A stretch of 64,000 nucleotides of DNA from Candidatus Aquiluna sp. XM-24bin5. GTDB taxonomy: Bacteria; Actinomycetota; Actinomycetia; Actinomycetales; Microbacteriaceae. The position numbers and the translations under genes were made by a program. Positions 35,296 to 42,784 of the stretch are shown one piece after another (the first letter of the stretch is position 1; each line of letters starts with the position of its first letter). Location: NCBI GenBank assembly GCA_003149555.1, contig QCWE01000001.1, forward strand, positions 584,546 through 648,545, in the 5' to 3' direction. The notes beneath the pieces are model-generated. The model saw nothing but the letters and a program-made list of their open reading frames with translations, was not told the DNA's origin and did not search any database.

Positions 35296-36483
35296 GTGAG
35301 TGGCGAACGGTTTCGAAAGCGTGGCCTTGCCGCACCCGTTTACCTGCCATCACTACTGATAACGGCCGCCGAGGGCGCTCTGCTTCCCATCCTTCCCGTC
35401 ACTGCGGTTGGCTACGGCTATTCACTGGCCGAAGCAGCGGTTGTCACTACGGTGCTGATGGTAGGAACCATGGTCTTTGAGATACCTGCGTCCTGGATAA
35501 CCACCCGAATTGGCGAGCGCCGCTCGATGCTATTGGGGACTGCCCTGGGCGCGCTCAGCACGCTACTTGCTTTTTTGCACCTTGGCTACTTCAGCCTGAT
35601 TATCGCCGCTCTTGGGTTTGGTGCCGCTCACTCGCTCTTTGGCCTCGCACGGCACTCACTATTGGCGGAGCTTGTTCCGCCAGAGCATCGCCCGAAGTCA
35701 ATGTCACTGCTCGGTGGCATGTTTCGTGGTGGCATGGCAATCGGTCCTGTTATTGGAAGCGCGTTCATCGCTCTCTACGGCGTTGAGTTTGGATATCTGG
35801 CAGCGGGTGTCATGTGCCTAGCGGCTGGAGCCGCGGTGTTCTCAGTGCCGACAACCCGGCTTAGCACCACTCCATCAGGCCAAGCAGGAAATGTTTGGGT
35901 GGTCGCAAAGCGCGAAGCACCCAAGCTTCTAACCCTCGGAACCGCATCGGCCATAATTAGCGCCGGCAGAACCATAAGACTCATTGGACTTCCGCTGCTG
36001 GCAATCCAACTTCAAATAGACCCCGCAGAGACCTCATTCATTTTTGGCATTACCGGGTTCATTGACTTTTCGCTCTTCTACCTATCCGGCATCATCATGT
36101 CCCGCTATGGGAAGTTTTGGTCTTCAGTGCCAACATTGTTAGCGCTGGGTGCGACCTACCTCTTCTCCTTCATGGTCACCGACGTCGCCACATTCTGGAT
36201 AATGGCGTCGGTAACTGCGCTGGCAAATGCGGTCTCAGCAGGGATCAACATGATTCTTGGAGCCGATCTCGCGCCCCCTGGCGCAAGGAGCGAGTTCCTA
36301 GCCTCATTCCGCATGCTCACATCTGGTGGGGTAGCAATCGCGCCAGCAATGATCTCTGTCCTAACAGCGGGTATCGGTCTTGCTGGGGCCCTGGCCGCCA
36401 CAGGCCTTCTGAACTTTGTTGGTGCTTTCTTATTTTGGCGGTACCTGCCCATTTACGCCCCTGATCAGAAATCGAAAACTTAG
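35296..36483 (+). CDS. MFS transporter
   Basis: About 395 residues, twelve hydrophobic helices, major facilitator superfamily. The loop 2-3 motif is represented by SWITTRIGERRSMLLGTALG, and the second half starts near residue 205 after a polar loop. Substrate unknown; probably an efflux permease. Start GTG at 35296 (SGERFRKRG), five bases after the EamA stop; an upstream in-frame extension into the EamA gene is less likely. Convergent with the Tad cluster, overlapping its last gene by 4 bases. Confidence 0.86.
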   Translation: MSGERFRKRGLAAPVYLPSLLITAAEGALLPILPVTAVGYGYSLAEAAVVTTVLMVGTMVFEIPASWITTRIGERRSMLLGTALGALSTLLAFLHLGYFSLIIAALGFGAAHSLFGLARHSLLAELVPPEHRPKSMSLLGGMFRGGMAIGPVIGSAFIALYGVEFGYLAAGVMCLAAGAAVFSVPTTRLSTTPSGQAGNVWVVAKREAPKLLTLGTASAIISAGRTIRLIGLPLLAIQLQIDPAETSFIFGITGFIDFSLFYLSGIIMSRYGKFWSSVPTLLALGATYLFSFMVTDVATFWIMASVTALANAVSAGINMILGADLAPPGARSEFLASFRMLTSGGVAIAPAMISVLTAGIGLAGALAATGLLNFVGAFLFWRYLPIYAPDQKSKT

Positions 36484-36863
36484 GGAACGACAAAACTTTG
36501 GGCCCTGGAGCTCTTACAAATTAGATAACTGTCCAGTCCAAAGAGAACATCTCGATACCGGGCGCATAATCTCAGCTCACTTATCTCGCCCACAGCGGTA
36601 ACGTCTGCCACCTCAATTTTCAAACTCTTGGCCGAGGGGGCAACTCTCAAAAACTCCTGCAACTCTCTTCTCAGGTCAGTCAGGTTAGGAATACCTGCGG
36701 TCACGGACCTGTCGTGAGCATAAAGGACGGCAAAATCTGCTACCCCTTGGACTCGATGGCTAGCGATTATCCCGGCCCCCACCGCAATAGCTCCAAAGGA
36801 CGCCAGCAGAATCAGCGCTAGATACCCTGCAATTAGGGGAGCTATCGAACCGCGTTCGTTCAA
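36480..36863 (-). CDS. TadE/TadG-like minor pseudopilin
   Basis: 127 residues: short polar start (LNERGSIAPL), one N-terminal membrane helix (about 8-30), then a soluble domain with the VQGVADFAVLYAHDRSV segment typical of the Rv3654c-like TadE-like proteins. Start TTG at 36863 overlaps the upstream gene's TGA by 4 bases and has GGAG five bases upstream. Last gene of the Tad cluster. Probably processed and assembled in the Tad apparatus; inferred from position and shape. Confidence 0.78.
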   Translation of the reverse strand: MNERGSIAPLIAGYLALILLASFGAIAVGAGIIASHRVQGVADFAVLYAHDRSVTAGIPNLTDLRRELQEFLRVAPSAKSLKIEVADVTAVGEISELRLCARYRDVLFGLDSYLICKSSRAQSFVVP

Positions 36864-37201
36864 TTTGGCTCCAAGCCCGCAGCCTGCAGGGCGGCGGCAC
36901 TCCCCACGACCACCTCCAATGCCGCAAGTCCCCCGGGTTCGCATGCACCGCAGCTGAACCGATGCTGGGCATCTTTATCCCAGCCAGCCGACAGCTGATC
37001 TACGGAGGCCTCGATTGCGCCTGAAATATCTGACGCTCCCCCTGCCTCCAGGATGCCGCTTCGAAGGGCATGCCTTGCGATGGACTCTGCTGCCATGGCA
37101 TCAGAAAGGTGTGCAAATAGCATCAGCACTGGCCCAATTGGCACCAGCAAGATGGCTAACAGCGCAACAGTTTCAATTGGTGATGAGCCACGGGTATTCA
37201 T
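36860..37201 (-). CDS. TadE-like pseudopilin
   Basis: 113 residues: MNTRGSSPIETVALLAILLV, where Gly5-Ser precedes a hydrophobic helix with a Glu at position +5, the type-IV-pilin-like processing context of TadE. The helix covers about 10-32; then AESIARHALRSGIL as in TadE-like proteins, and two cysteines in FSCGACEP near the end. The ATG overlaps the preceding stop (TAATG). Confidence 0.78.
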   Translation of the reverse strand: MNTRGSSPIETVALLAILLVPIGPVLMLFAHLSDAMAAESIARHALRSGILEAGGASDISGAIEASVDQLSAGWDKDAQHRFSCGACEPGGLAALEVVVGSAAALQAAGLEPN

Positions 37202-37554
37202 TAGCCGAGTGCCTCCCTGGCACCAAGCACGACCGCCTGCTGACTCGTTCCTCCCAACATTCCAAGACCGGGGAGCTGAGCACTTGCTTTGAGAAAGAGG
37301 AATCTTCCGCTAGAACCTTGCTCAACATCAAAACTCGCAAGATGAGGAAGATTGGTTTCAAGAAGTCTCATGAGATAAGGCTGCTGGCTAGGTGCCTCGC
37401 TCAGCACGGCCTTGGATGCCGCCTCAACAACTGCATTCCTGATCAGGAGTGTGTTGTGAGCACTGAGGATCAGTGCCAAAACACTAAGGGTTATCAGGGT
37501 TGCCAGAGTGATGTTCGCAACTGCAGCAACGACTGCGCTGCCCCTGTCATTCAA
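37201..37554 (-). CDS. TadE-like pseudopilin or Tad-associated protein
   Basis: 117 residues with RGSAVVAAVANITL, a single membrane helix (about 7-31) and a soluble part of about 85 residues, no cysteines. Same architecture as the two downstream proteins, so three small helix-plus-domain proteins are encoded in succession. Start TTG at 37554 overlaps the stop of the 51-residue gene by 3 bases. Confidence 0.7.
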   Translation of the reverse strand: MNDRGSAVVAAVANITLATLITLSVLALILSAHNTLLIRNAVVEAASKAVLSEAPSQQPYLMRLLETNLPHLASFDVEQGSSGRFLFLKASAQLPGLGMLGGTSQQAVVLGAREALG

Positions 37555-37706
37555 AATGACACCACTCGATCCATGGCCTCATCAAAAACCCCTTGCAGGG
37601 CCGGCGCGGCAAATGCCCAGATAACTACAACTAGTCCCGCAGTCATGAGGGTTATCAACACCCAGCCTGGAACATCACCCTTATCACTTTGCAAAATAGT
37701 CCTCAC
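37551..37706 (-). CDS. 51-residue Tad-cluster membrane protein (possible Flp-like pilin)
   Basis: Frame found by reading the minus strand between tadC and the TadE-like genes. GTG at 37706 has AAAGGAG five bases upstream; TGA at 37551-37553. The protein has a short polar start (RTILQSDKGDVPGW), one hydrophobic helix (about residues 14-35) and an amphipathic C-terminus (LQGVFDEAMDRVVSF). Size and position match the small Flp-pilin/DUF4244-type ORF of actinobacterial Tad loci. The DKGDVPGW context differs from canonical Flp processing motifs, so the pilin role is inference. Confidence 0.75.
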   Translation of the reverse strand: MRTILQSDKGDVPGWVLITLMTAGLVVVIWAFAAPALQGVFDEAMDRVVSF

Positions 37707-37717
37707 AATTACTCCTT

Positions 37718-38257
37718 TCAGATTCCCGAGCCCAGCAGGCTCATTGATGGATAGATAGCGAAAAGCACCGTCACGGGCAGTATCAGAAAGATGGTTGGAA
37801 TCAGCATCTTGGTCTCGCTTGACCCGGCTTTAGCGAGGAGGTTCGCTGCTAACTCCGCTCGAGCCGTCTCGACCAAGCTCTCCAGAGAATCTGCCAGGGG
37901 CGTACCCCGGTCCATGGACAGCTTGAGATTTTGAACCAATTCCAAAAGCAATCGGTCGGGGCACTCCGACGCCCAGCTCTCAATAAGCTCTCCCAAATCG
38001 GCGCCGAGGTCTAAATCAGCCGTAATCTGTGACAACTTTTGGCCCAGTGGCGGCGCACATCGAGATGACAGCCAAGCTATTGCAACCGCTGGCGGCACGC
38101 TGTTTCTAGCCAGCAGGGCCATCATGCGGACCAGGTCAATCAGCTGAAAATCGACTCGGGAACGAGAGCGCCTCGGCCTAACAAAAAGTCTCAAAAACCT
38201 GAAACTCGGGTTATTGGGCCTTGAGACATGTTGAGCCAGCAGCCTCTCAGCCAACAT
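37718..38257 (-). CDS. tadC: Type II secretion F-domain protein TadC
   Basis: 179 residues with the T2SSF region: VDFQLIDLVRMMALLARNSV (about 37-56), the RGTPLADSLESLVETAR motif (around 118-134) and two C-terminal hydrophobic stretches (ILILPVTVLFAIYPSM). Forms the inner-membrane platform with TadB. I chose ATG at 38257 (MLAERLLAQ) because GAGAGGG lies six bases upstream; it overlaps the tadB end by 11 bases. Confidence 0.85.
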   Translation of the reverse strand: MLAERLLAQHVSRPNNPSFRFLRLFVRPRRSRSRVDFQLIDLVRMMALLARNSVPPAVAIAWLSSRCAPPLGQKLSQITADLDLGADLGELIESWASECPDRLLLELVQNLKLSMDRGTPLADSLESLVETARAELAANLLAKAGSSETKMLIPTIFLILPVTVLFAIYPSMSLLGSGI

Positions 38258-39008
38258 TGAAGACCCTCTCCGGAAGCCTAATTCGGCCCAGCACGTTGGT
38301 GAGGAAGTAGGCAAAAAGACTCAACAGAAGCCCCATGACCAGGACCAGCGACCCTTGGTAGGTGGAGAAGGCCATGCGGTTCTGCTCCAGATTCAAAAGC
38401 AGTAGGCAGATTAGCCAGGGTGCTAGCAGGGCGATCTTTGCGCTTCCGAGAACCCAACCTTGCTTGGCTCTAACTTGCGCAATGACAGCCTGCTCCTGCC
38501 TCATATCCCTTGCTGCTTGCTCCCAATTGTCTGCCTCTCCCCTGCCGCCGACCTCTTCAACCAGCAACAGAACTATGGCTAGGAAGTCAGCACTACGGCT
38601 CCCTATCCGATTCTTGAAATGCCCAAGAGCCAACTCGGTATCATCGCCACGCTCAATCTCTTTCAAGAGCAAACCAAACTGCTCGCGAAGCTCCTCTGGA
38701 CCCTCCAGAGCTAAATACTCGAGTTGTTCTCCAATTGGCATGCCTGACTGAGCACCGGAGCGAAGAGAATCGAACACCACCGGCCAGATACTGTCCAGAC
38801 GGCGCTGTCTACGGGATGCAGCAGCCCTGAGAACCTCCAACCAAACCACCATGCTCATAACCGTGAGGCACAGAGCTAGCCCAGGTATTCGAGTCCCTAT
38901 AAAAACCGCCGTGCCGACCAAAAGGGCCGAGCCGAGAGCAATAGTTACCAGCTCGGCAGACCTATGTGCGAGGCCTGAAGATTCAAGGAGATTTCTAATC
39001 AATTGCAC
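38247..39008 (-). CDS. tadB: Type II secretion F-domain protein TadB
   Basis: 253 residues with N-terminal helices (about 15-55), the T2SSF core (FDSLRSGAQSGMPIGEQLEY near residue 83; VEEVGGRGEADNWEQAARDM near 150) and two C-terminal membrane helices (about 190-240). Start GTG at 39008 has TTGGAGG six bases upstream and overlaps tadA by 14 bases. Confidence 0.87.
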   Translation of the reverse strand: MQLIRNLLESSGLAHRSAELVTIALGSALLVGTAVFIGTRIPGLALCLTVMSMVVWLEVLRAAASRRQRRLDSIWPVVFDSLRSGAQSGMPIGEQLEYLALEGPEELREQFGLLLKEIERGDDTELALGHFKNRIGSRSADFLAIVLLLVEEVGGRGEADNWEQAARDMRQEQAVIAQVRAKQGWVLGSAKIALLAPWLICLLLLNLEQNRMAFSTYQGSLVLVMGLLLSLFAYFLTNVLGRIRLPERVFNVG

Positions 39009-40047
39009 TCTTGACCTCCAAGATCTCGCTTACCACTCGCTTGCCACTAGCGAGTTGCTTGCATTGAATGACCAGGTCCAGGCTCGTTAGGACTGTGGGC
39101 CGGAGGAAGCTCTCCGTGATGTTCTCTCCTGCGAGAAGTGGCAAAGTGAGAAGCTTTTCAATGGCTGCGCGGGCACTATTGGCATGAATTGTGCAGGCGC
39201 CCGGTATCCCCGAATTCAGGGCCACAAGCAAGTCCAGGGCCTCAGCACCCCTGACCTCGCCTATCACAAGTCGATCTGGCCTCATCCGCAGAGCCTGCCG
39301 AACAAGTTCCCGCAGTCCTATCTCGCGATCACCTTCTGGGCTTGCAGGCCTTGTGCGCATTGCAACCCAGTCACGGTGATGAAGCGAGAGCTCGAAGGTG
39401 TCCTCGCAGCTAACTATGCGCGTCTGGTTATCGAGCTCGGAGAGCAAAGCTCTCAGCATGGTTGTTTTGCCTGAGTGCGTTGCTCCCGAAACCAAGATGC
39501 TCTTGCGCTCAAAGATTGCACTGCGCAATCTCTCGGAGTCCTCAACAGATAGTGAGCTGCCAGCAACCAGATCACTGAGCGACAACTGGTTGCTGGCGAA
39601 TTTTCGGATGTTCAGAGACCAGTGCTTGCGCGTGATGTCAGGTATGACGACGTGCAGCCTTGAGCCATCTGGAAGATCCGCGTCAACGTAGGGTGTGAGC
39701 CTGTCAAGTCGTCTGCCGGAGTGCCTCAGCATCCTCAGTACAAGTGCTCGCAATTGACCCGCAGTAAGGTCCACTTCCACAACCTGATGTCCAGACGCGT
39801 TTGCAAAGTGGAGCTCGCCAGGCCTATTGATCCAAAGCTCCTCAATCGACGGGTCATCCAGAAAAGGCTGAAGAACCCCATACCCAGTCAGCTCAAGGGT
39901 TGCCCGTGCCAACAAAGCTTCCTCGTCCACCGAGTCGACGTGGTTCTCGGCCAACTCGTCAACGGCCTTCTCGGCCGCTGCCAGAGGTTCTATGCCTCGC
40001 TTTCGGACCAATTCGCGAGAGCGGTCCAGCACCTGGTTCACATCCAT
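38995..40047 (-). CDS. tadA: Tad secretion ATPase TadA
   Basis: Hexameric ATPase powering the Tad pilus/secretion system. About 350 residues: N-terminal region (ATLELTGYGVLQPFLDDPSI), Walker A GATHSGKTTMLRALL (around 186), SCEDTFEL Asp box, His box with PDRLVIGEVRGAEALDLL (around 255) and GIPGACTIHANSARAAIEKL. Start placed at ATG 40047 (MDVNQVLDRS); an ATG nine codons upstream is possible. First gene of the Tad operon. The accessory tadZ, a prepilin peptidase and a canonical flp gene are not adjacent. Confidence 0.9.
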   Translation of the reverse strand: MDVNQVLDRSRELVRKRGIEPLAAAEKAVDELAENHVDSVDEEALLARATLELTGYGVLQPFLDDPSIEELWINRPGELHFANASGHQVVEVDLTAGQLRALVLRMLRHSGRRLDRLTPYVDADLPDGSRLHVVIPDITRKHWSLNIRKFASNQLSLSDLVAGSSLSVEDSERLRSAIFERKSILVSGATHSGKTTMLRALLSELDNQTRIVSCEDTFELSLHHRDWVAMRTRPASPEGDREIGLRELVRQALRMRPDRLVIGEVRGAEALDLLVALNSGIPGACTIHANSARAAIEKLLTLPLLAGENITESFLRPTVLTSLDLVIQCKQLASGKRVVSEILEVKSAID

Positions 40048-40128
40048 GGCAGAACAATGACACCGCGGATCCAAATCTGCTGCCGGTTTTCCACAGCCTG
40101 AGAAACCGACTAGGCTGTTGTGGTCCCA

Positions 40129-40210
40129 GCGGGTGTGGCGAAATTGGCAGACGCACCAGATTTAGGTTCTGGCGCCGCAAGGCGTGGGGGTTCAAGTCCC
40201 TTCACCCGCA
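40129..40210 (+). tRNA. tRNA-Leu (anticodon UAG)
   Basis: Cloverleaf by eye: acceptor arm GCGGGTG (40129-40135) pairs with CACCCGC (40203-40209), discriminator A. Anticodon stem CCAGA/TCTGG encloses the loop TTTAGGT, anticodon TAG (reads CUA and other CUN leucine codons). A long variable arm (GCGCCGCAAGGCGT) marks a class II tRNA, and GGTTCAAGTCC is the T arm. No CCA is encoded. Confidence 0.95.
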
Positions 40211-40224
40211 CGAGAAGTCTCTTC

Positions 40225-40500
40225 TTACTTCATGTCCCTGTAGAAATTCTCGTGTGGACCCAACGATTCCAAATAGACCAACTTCACCTCTGTCTCGAGC
40301 GAATACCCAAGAAGCAGCTGCTGCCCTAGGCATGTGAACTTGTGAACCCTGAGGTGCTTTAAGTCTCCCTTTTTGGGCTGTCCCAAAAAGGGGTCTGCAG
40401 CGACCGCCTCAATGGCTCGATTCACCTCTGACAGCTGATTCGCATGGAGCTTTTTGTAGACGCGGAAAAACCTTCGGGTCTGCCGAATTCGCCAACTCAC
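40225..40500 (-). CDS. RelE/YafQ-like toxin
   Basis: 91 residues, type II toxin of the RelE/ParE superfamily (YafQ-like): basic N-terminus MSWRIRQTRRFFRVYKKL, a helix with AIEAVAADPFLGQ, the strand-turn KKGDLKHLRVHKF near residue 42-54, and a C-terminal LVYLESLGPHENFY. In active RelE/YafQ toxins the C-terminal His/Tyr residues cut mRNA in the ribosome; His and Tyr are present here (HENFY). GTG start overlaps the antitoxin TGA by 4 bases. It lies 14 bases downstream of tRNA-Leu, convergent with it. Confidence 0.82.
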   Translation of the reverse strand: MSWRIRQTRRFFRVYKKLHANQLSEVNRAIEAVAADPFLGQPKKGDLKHLRVHKFTCLGQQLLLGYSLETEVKLVYLESLGPHENFYRDMK

Positions 40501-40721
40501 ACTGATCGGGGCTCAAAAGGCAAGGCTTCGGAATGAGGCTCGGCCAAGGACGCAAGGGACTCTGCAACAAAGTCGATTGGCAGGTCCGGATTCTCAAGGC
40601 CCGCCTTGCCTACACGTGCCCAGAACTCAAGCTGACCCTGTAGCGTGCGGTGCTCGATCTTTGCAGCAAGTCTGGCGGCATCCAAAAGATCCCGGCTAAT
40701 TCGCACGGAGGAAGTATCCAT
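40497..40721 (-). CDS. ParD-like antitoxin
   Basis: 74 residues: a short ribbon-helix-helix-like start (SVRISRDLLDAARLAAKIEH), then a C-terminal part rich in Pro and Glu expected to wrap the toxin. ATG at 40721 has GGAGG five bases upstream. It precedes the toxin in one transcript, and the 18-bp near-palindrome at 40741-40758 overlaps its -10 box, which fits autorepression by the antitoxin. Confidence 0.78.
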   Translation of the reverse strand: MDTSSVRISRDLLDAARLAAKIEHRTLQGQLEFWARVGKAGLENPDLPIDFVAESLASLAEPHSEALPFEPRSV

Positions 40722-40740
40722 AGTGGCCTCCAAAATGAAG

Positions 40741-40777
40741 TTACCACAATTGTAGTAAGTACTAACCATACTTTCAA
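40741..40777 (-). promoter_or_regulatory. Toxin-antitoxin promoter with overlapping operator
   Basis: Minus strand -35 TTGAAA (40772-40777), 17-base spacer, -10 TACAAT (40749-40754). The -10 lies in a near-perfect palindrome, TTACxACAATTGTxGTAA (40741-40758), with one mismatched pair. This is the classic layout of an autorepressed toxin-antitoxin operon. Confidence 0.72.
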
Positions 40778-40885
40778 TCTAGCCAAACCGCCCCGTAGGT
40801 GGGCACGTCCGATGCCCCAGTTGTGAATAAGTGAAATTGGGTTATCTAACGATTGGCGCCAAAGTAGGCTCCCAGCGTCGAACGC

Positions 40886-42784
40886 TTAGTTTGAAAGACT
40901 CACCCTGTTTGCCTTGTGATCGATCTCGAAAGTGAATGGGCCGCGGCGCACCACCTCGGTCGATCCCCCACCTTCACTTCGGATTCCAAGTGACGTAGTG
41001 ATTTCTCCCAGGAACTTTTTCTGGCTTGCCAGAGAGAGCTCCGTGCCCTGGTACCAGACCTTGGCACCTGAGTGATCCCGAACCGTTAGCGCAGGAGATC
41101 CGTCTACGTCGGTGGACTGGAAGGTTGCTATGACCTCTGCACCCTCAGCCCGAGACAGTTCGCTCCAGAGCTCGATCTCGTACCCGTTGGACAGCTTCCC
41201 CTGGCCCTCGCGCAGCGGGTAGAACTCTTCAACCCGAACGCCTGCCAGGTCCCTAACCAGTTGGCCTCCATAGCCTCCAAGCTTCACCCTCAGGGTCCTG
41301 TCAGCGATGTTGCTGAAATAGGAGACCAGAATGTTTCCACCCTGAGCGACATAGTCGTGGAAGACCTGCTCCTCGGCCTCAGAAAGCATGTGAACCATTG
41401 GCAGGACAACTAGCTTGTAACTCTTTAGGGTCTCCAGGTCAACATCTCCTGGGACGAAGTCCACCCGCGTACCGTTCTCCCAGAATGACCGGTAGAAGTT
41501 GGCAACGGTCTCCGGATAGCTCAAGTCCTGAGTTGGCAAGTTGGCTTGCATCAGCGCCCAGAACTGCTCGTAGTCATAGACCATCGCAACCTCGGCCTGG
41601 TCAGTGGGGTGCTCTGCAACGCCAGGGTTCTCTGAGAGCCACTGACCCAGCTCACTCACTTCACGGAAAACTCTGGTGTCCTCTCCAGCGTGAGGAACCA
41701 GGGCACTGTGGAAGCGCTCCGAGCCTGCCTGAGACTGTCGCCACTGGAAATACATCACGCCCTGGCTGCCCCTGGCAACAAAGCTCGCGCTGTTGCGCTT
41801 CTCCTGCCCTGGAGTCTTGGCATAGTTTCTGGGTTGCCAGTTAACCGCGCTGGTGCTGTGCTCCATGAGAAGCCACTGCTTACCATTTGCAAAGCCCCTA
41901 GTAAGGTCTGCCTGCTGTGCAAGGTCGATGTGATTGTCAGGATCGTGCTGAGCGAGGTAGTGGTCGGTTGAAACGAAGTCCATCTCCCGCGCCCACTTCC
42001 AGTAGTCCATTGCGTAGGTGAACTTCATTGACATGAAGTTGGTAGTGATCGGGTTCACCGTGTCGTACTTGCGGATGATGTCCCGCTCCATTTTGTAGAG
42101 ATCTAGCGTCACATCAGAGGTAAAGCGCTTGAAGTCAATCTGCTGACCGGGGTTCGGATGGGTACCATCTGGGGTTCGCTTAGGTACCACCAGCTCGTCC
42201 CAGTCGTAGTAGCGCTGTGACCAGAAGTCCGTGCCCCATGAAGCATTTAATTCATCAAGAGAGCTGTAGCGCTGTTGCAACCAACTAATGAATGCCTTTC
42301 GGCTGTTTTCGCAGTAGCAATAGGGGGTGTGGCACCCGTATTCGTTGTTGATGTGCCACATCACCACCGCTGGATGCTTCGCATAGCGCGACGCGATCTG
42401 GTCAACCAGCTGCGAGGCCTTCCCGCGATACACATCGCTAGCAGCACAGTAATTCTGCCTTCCTCCGTGTGCGAGCTGAACTCCGTCGAAGTTGACCGCT
42501 CGCATCTCAGGATTCGCCCGTGAAAGCCAGGCCGGTGGCGATGCAGTTGCGGTGGCCATGTCCACCGAAATACCACCCTCATGGAGCATCTCAATCGCCT
42601 CGTCCAGCCAGTCGAAGTGATAGTCGCCATCGCTTCGCTCGATCTTGGCCCAAGAGAAAATGCCCAGCGAGACCAGGTTTACCCCCGCCTTCTGCATCAG
42701 CTCAATGTCTTCTTTCCAGACATCCTTTGGCCATTGCTCTGGGTTGTAGTCCCCTCCGAAGTGAAGCTTGCCTAGGTTCAGCAT
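40886..42784 (-). CDS. GH42 beta-galactosidase
   Basis: 632 residues, glycoside hydrolase family 42. N-terminal TIM barrel (1 to about 390) with FGGDYNPEQWP, acid/base Glu148 in HINNEYGCH and nucleophile Glu in WLLMEHSTSAVNW (around 307); zinc-site cysteines CHTPYCYC (151-158) and Cys113. A trimerisation domain and a C-terminal beta domain follow. Hydrolyses terminal beta-galactosides. Coupled to the GH36 gene (TGATG). No signal peptide, so it acts on imported oligosaccharides. Confidence 0.94.
   Translation of the reverse strand: MLNLGKLHFGGDYNPEQWPKDVWKEDIELMQKAGVNLVSLGIFSWAKIERSDGDYHFDWLDEAIEMLHEGGISVDMATATASPPAWLSRANPEMRAVNFDGVQLAHGGRQNYCAASDVYRGKASQLVDQIASRYAKHPAVVMWHINNEYGCHTPYCYCENSRKAFISWLQQRYSSLDELNASWGTDFWSQRYYDWDELVVPKRTPDGTHPNPGQQIDFKRFTSDVTLDLYKMERDIIRKYDTVNPITTNFMSMKFTYAMDYWKWAREMDFVSTDHYLAQHDPDNHIDLAQQADLTRGFANGKQWLLMEHSTSAVNWQPRNYAKTPGQEKRNSASFVARGSQGVMYFQWRQSQAGSERFHSALVPHAGEDTRVFREVSELGQWLSENPGVAEHPTDQAEVAMVYDYEQFWALMQANLPTQDLSYPETVANFYRSFWENGTRVDFVPGDVDLETLKSYKLVVLPMVHMLSEAEEQVFHDYVAQGGNILVSYFSNIADRTLRVKLGGYGGQLVRDLAGVRVEEFYPLREGQGKLSNGYEIELWSELSRAEGAEVIATFQSTDVDGSPALTVRDHSGAKVWYQGTELSLASQKKFLGEITTSLGIRSEGGGSTEVVRRGPFTFEIDHKANRVSLSN

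Noticed and set aside
40129..40210. tRNA-Leu as attachment site of an integrated element
   Set aside because: No repeat of the tRNA 3' end and no integrase seen downstream; the toxin-antitoxin pair alone is not enough.
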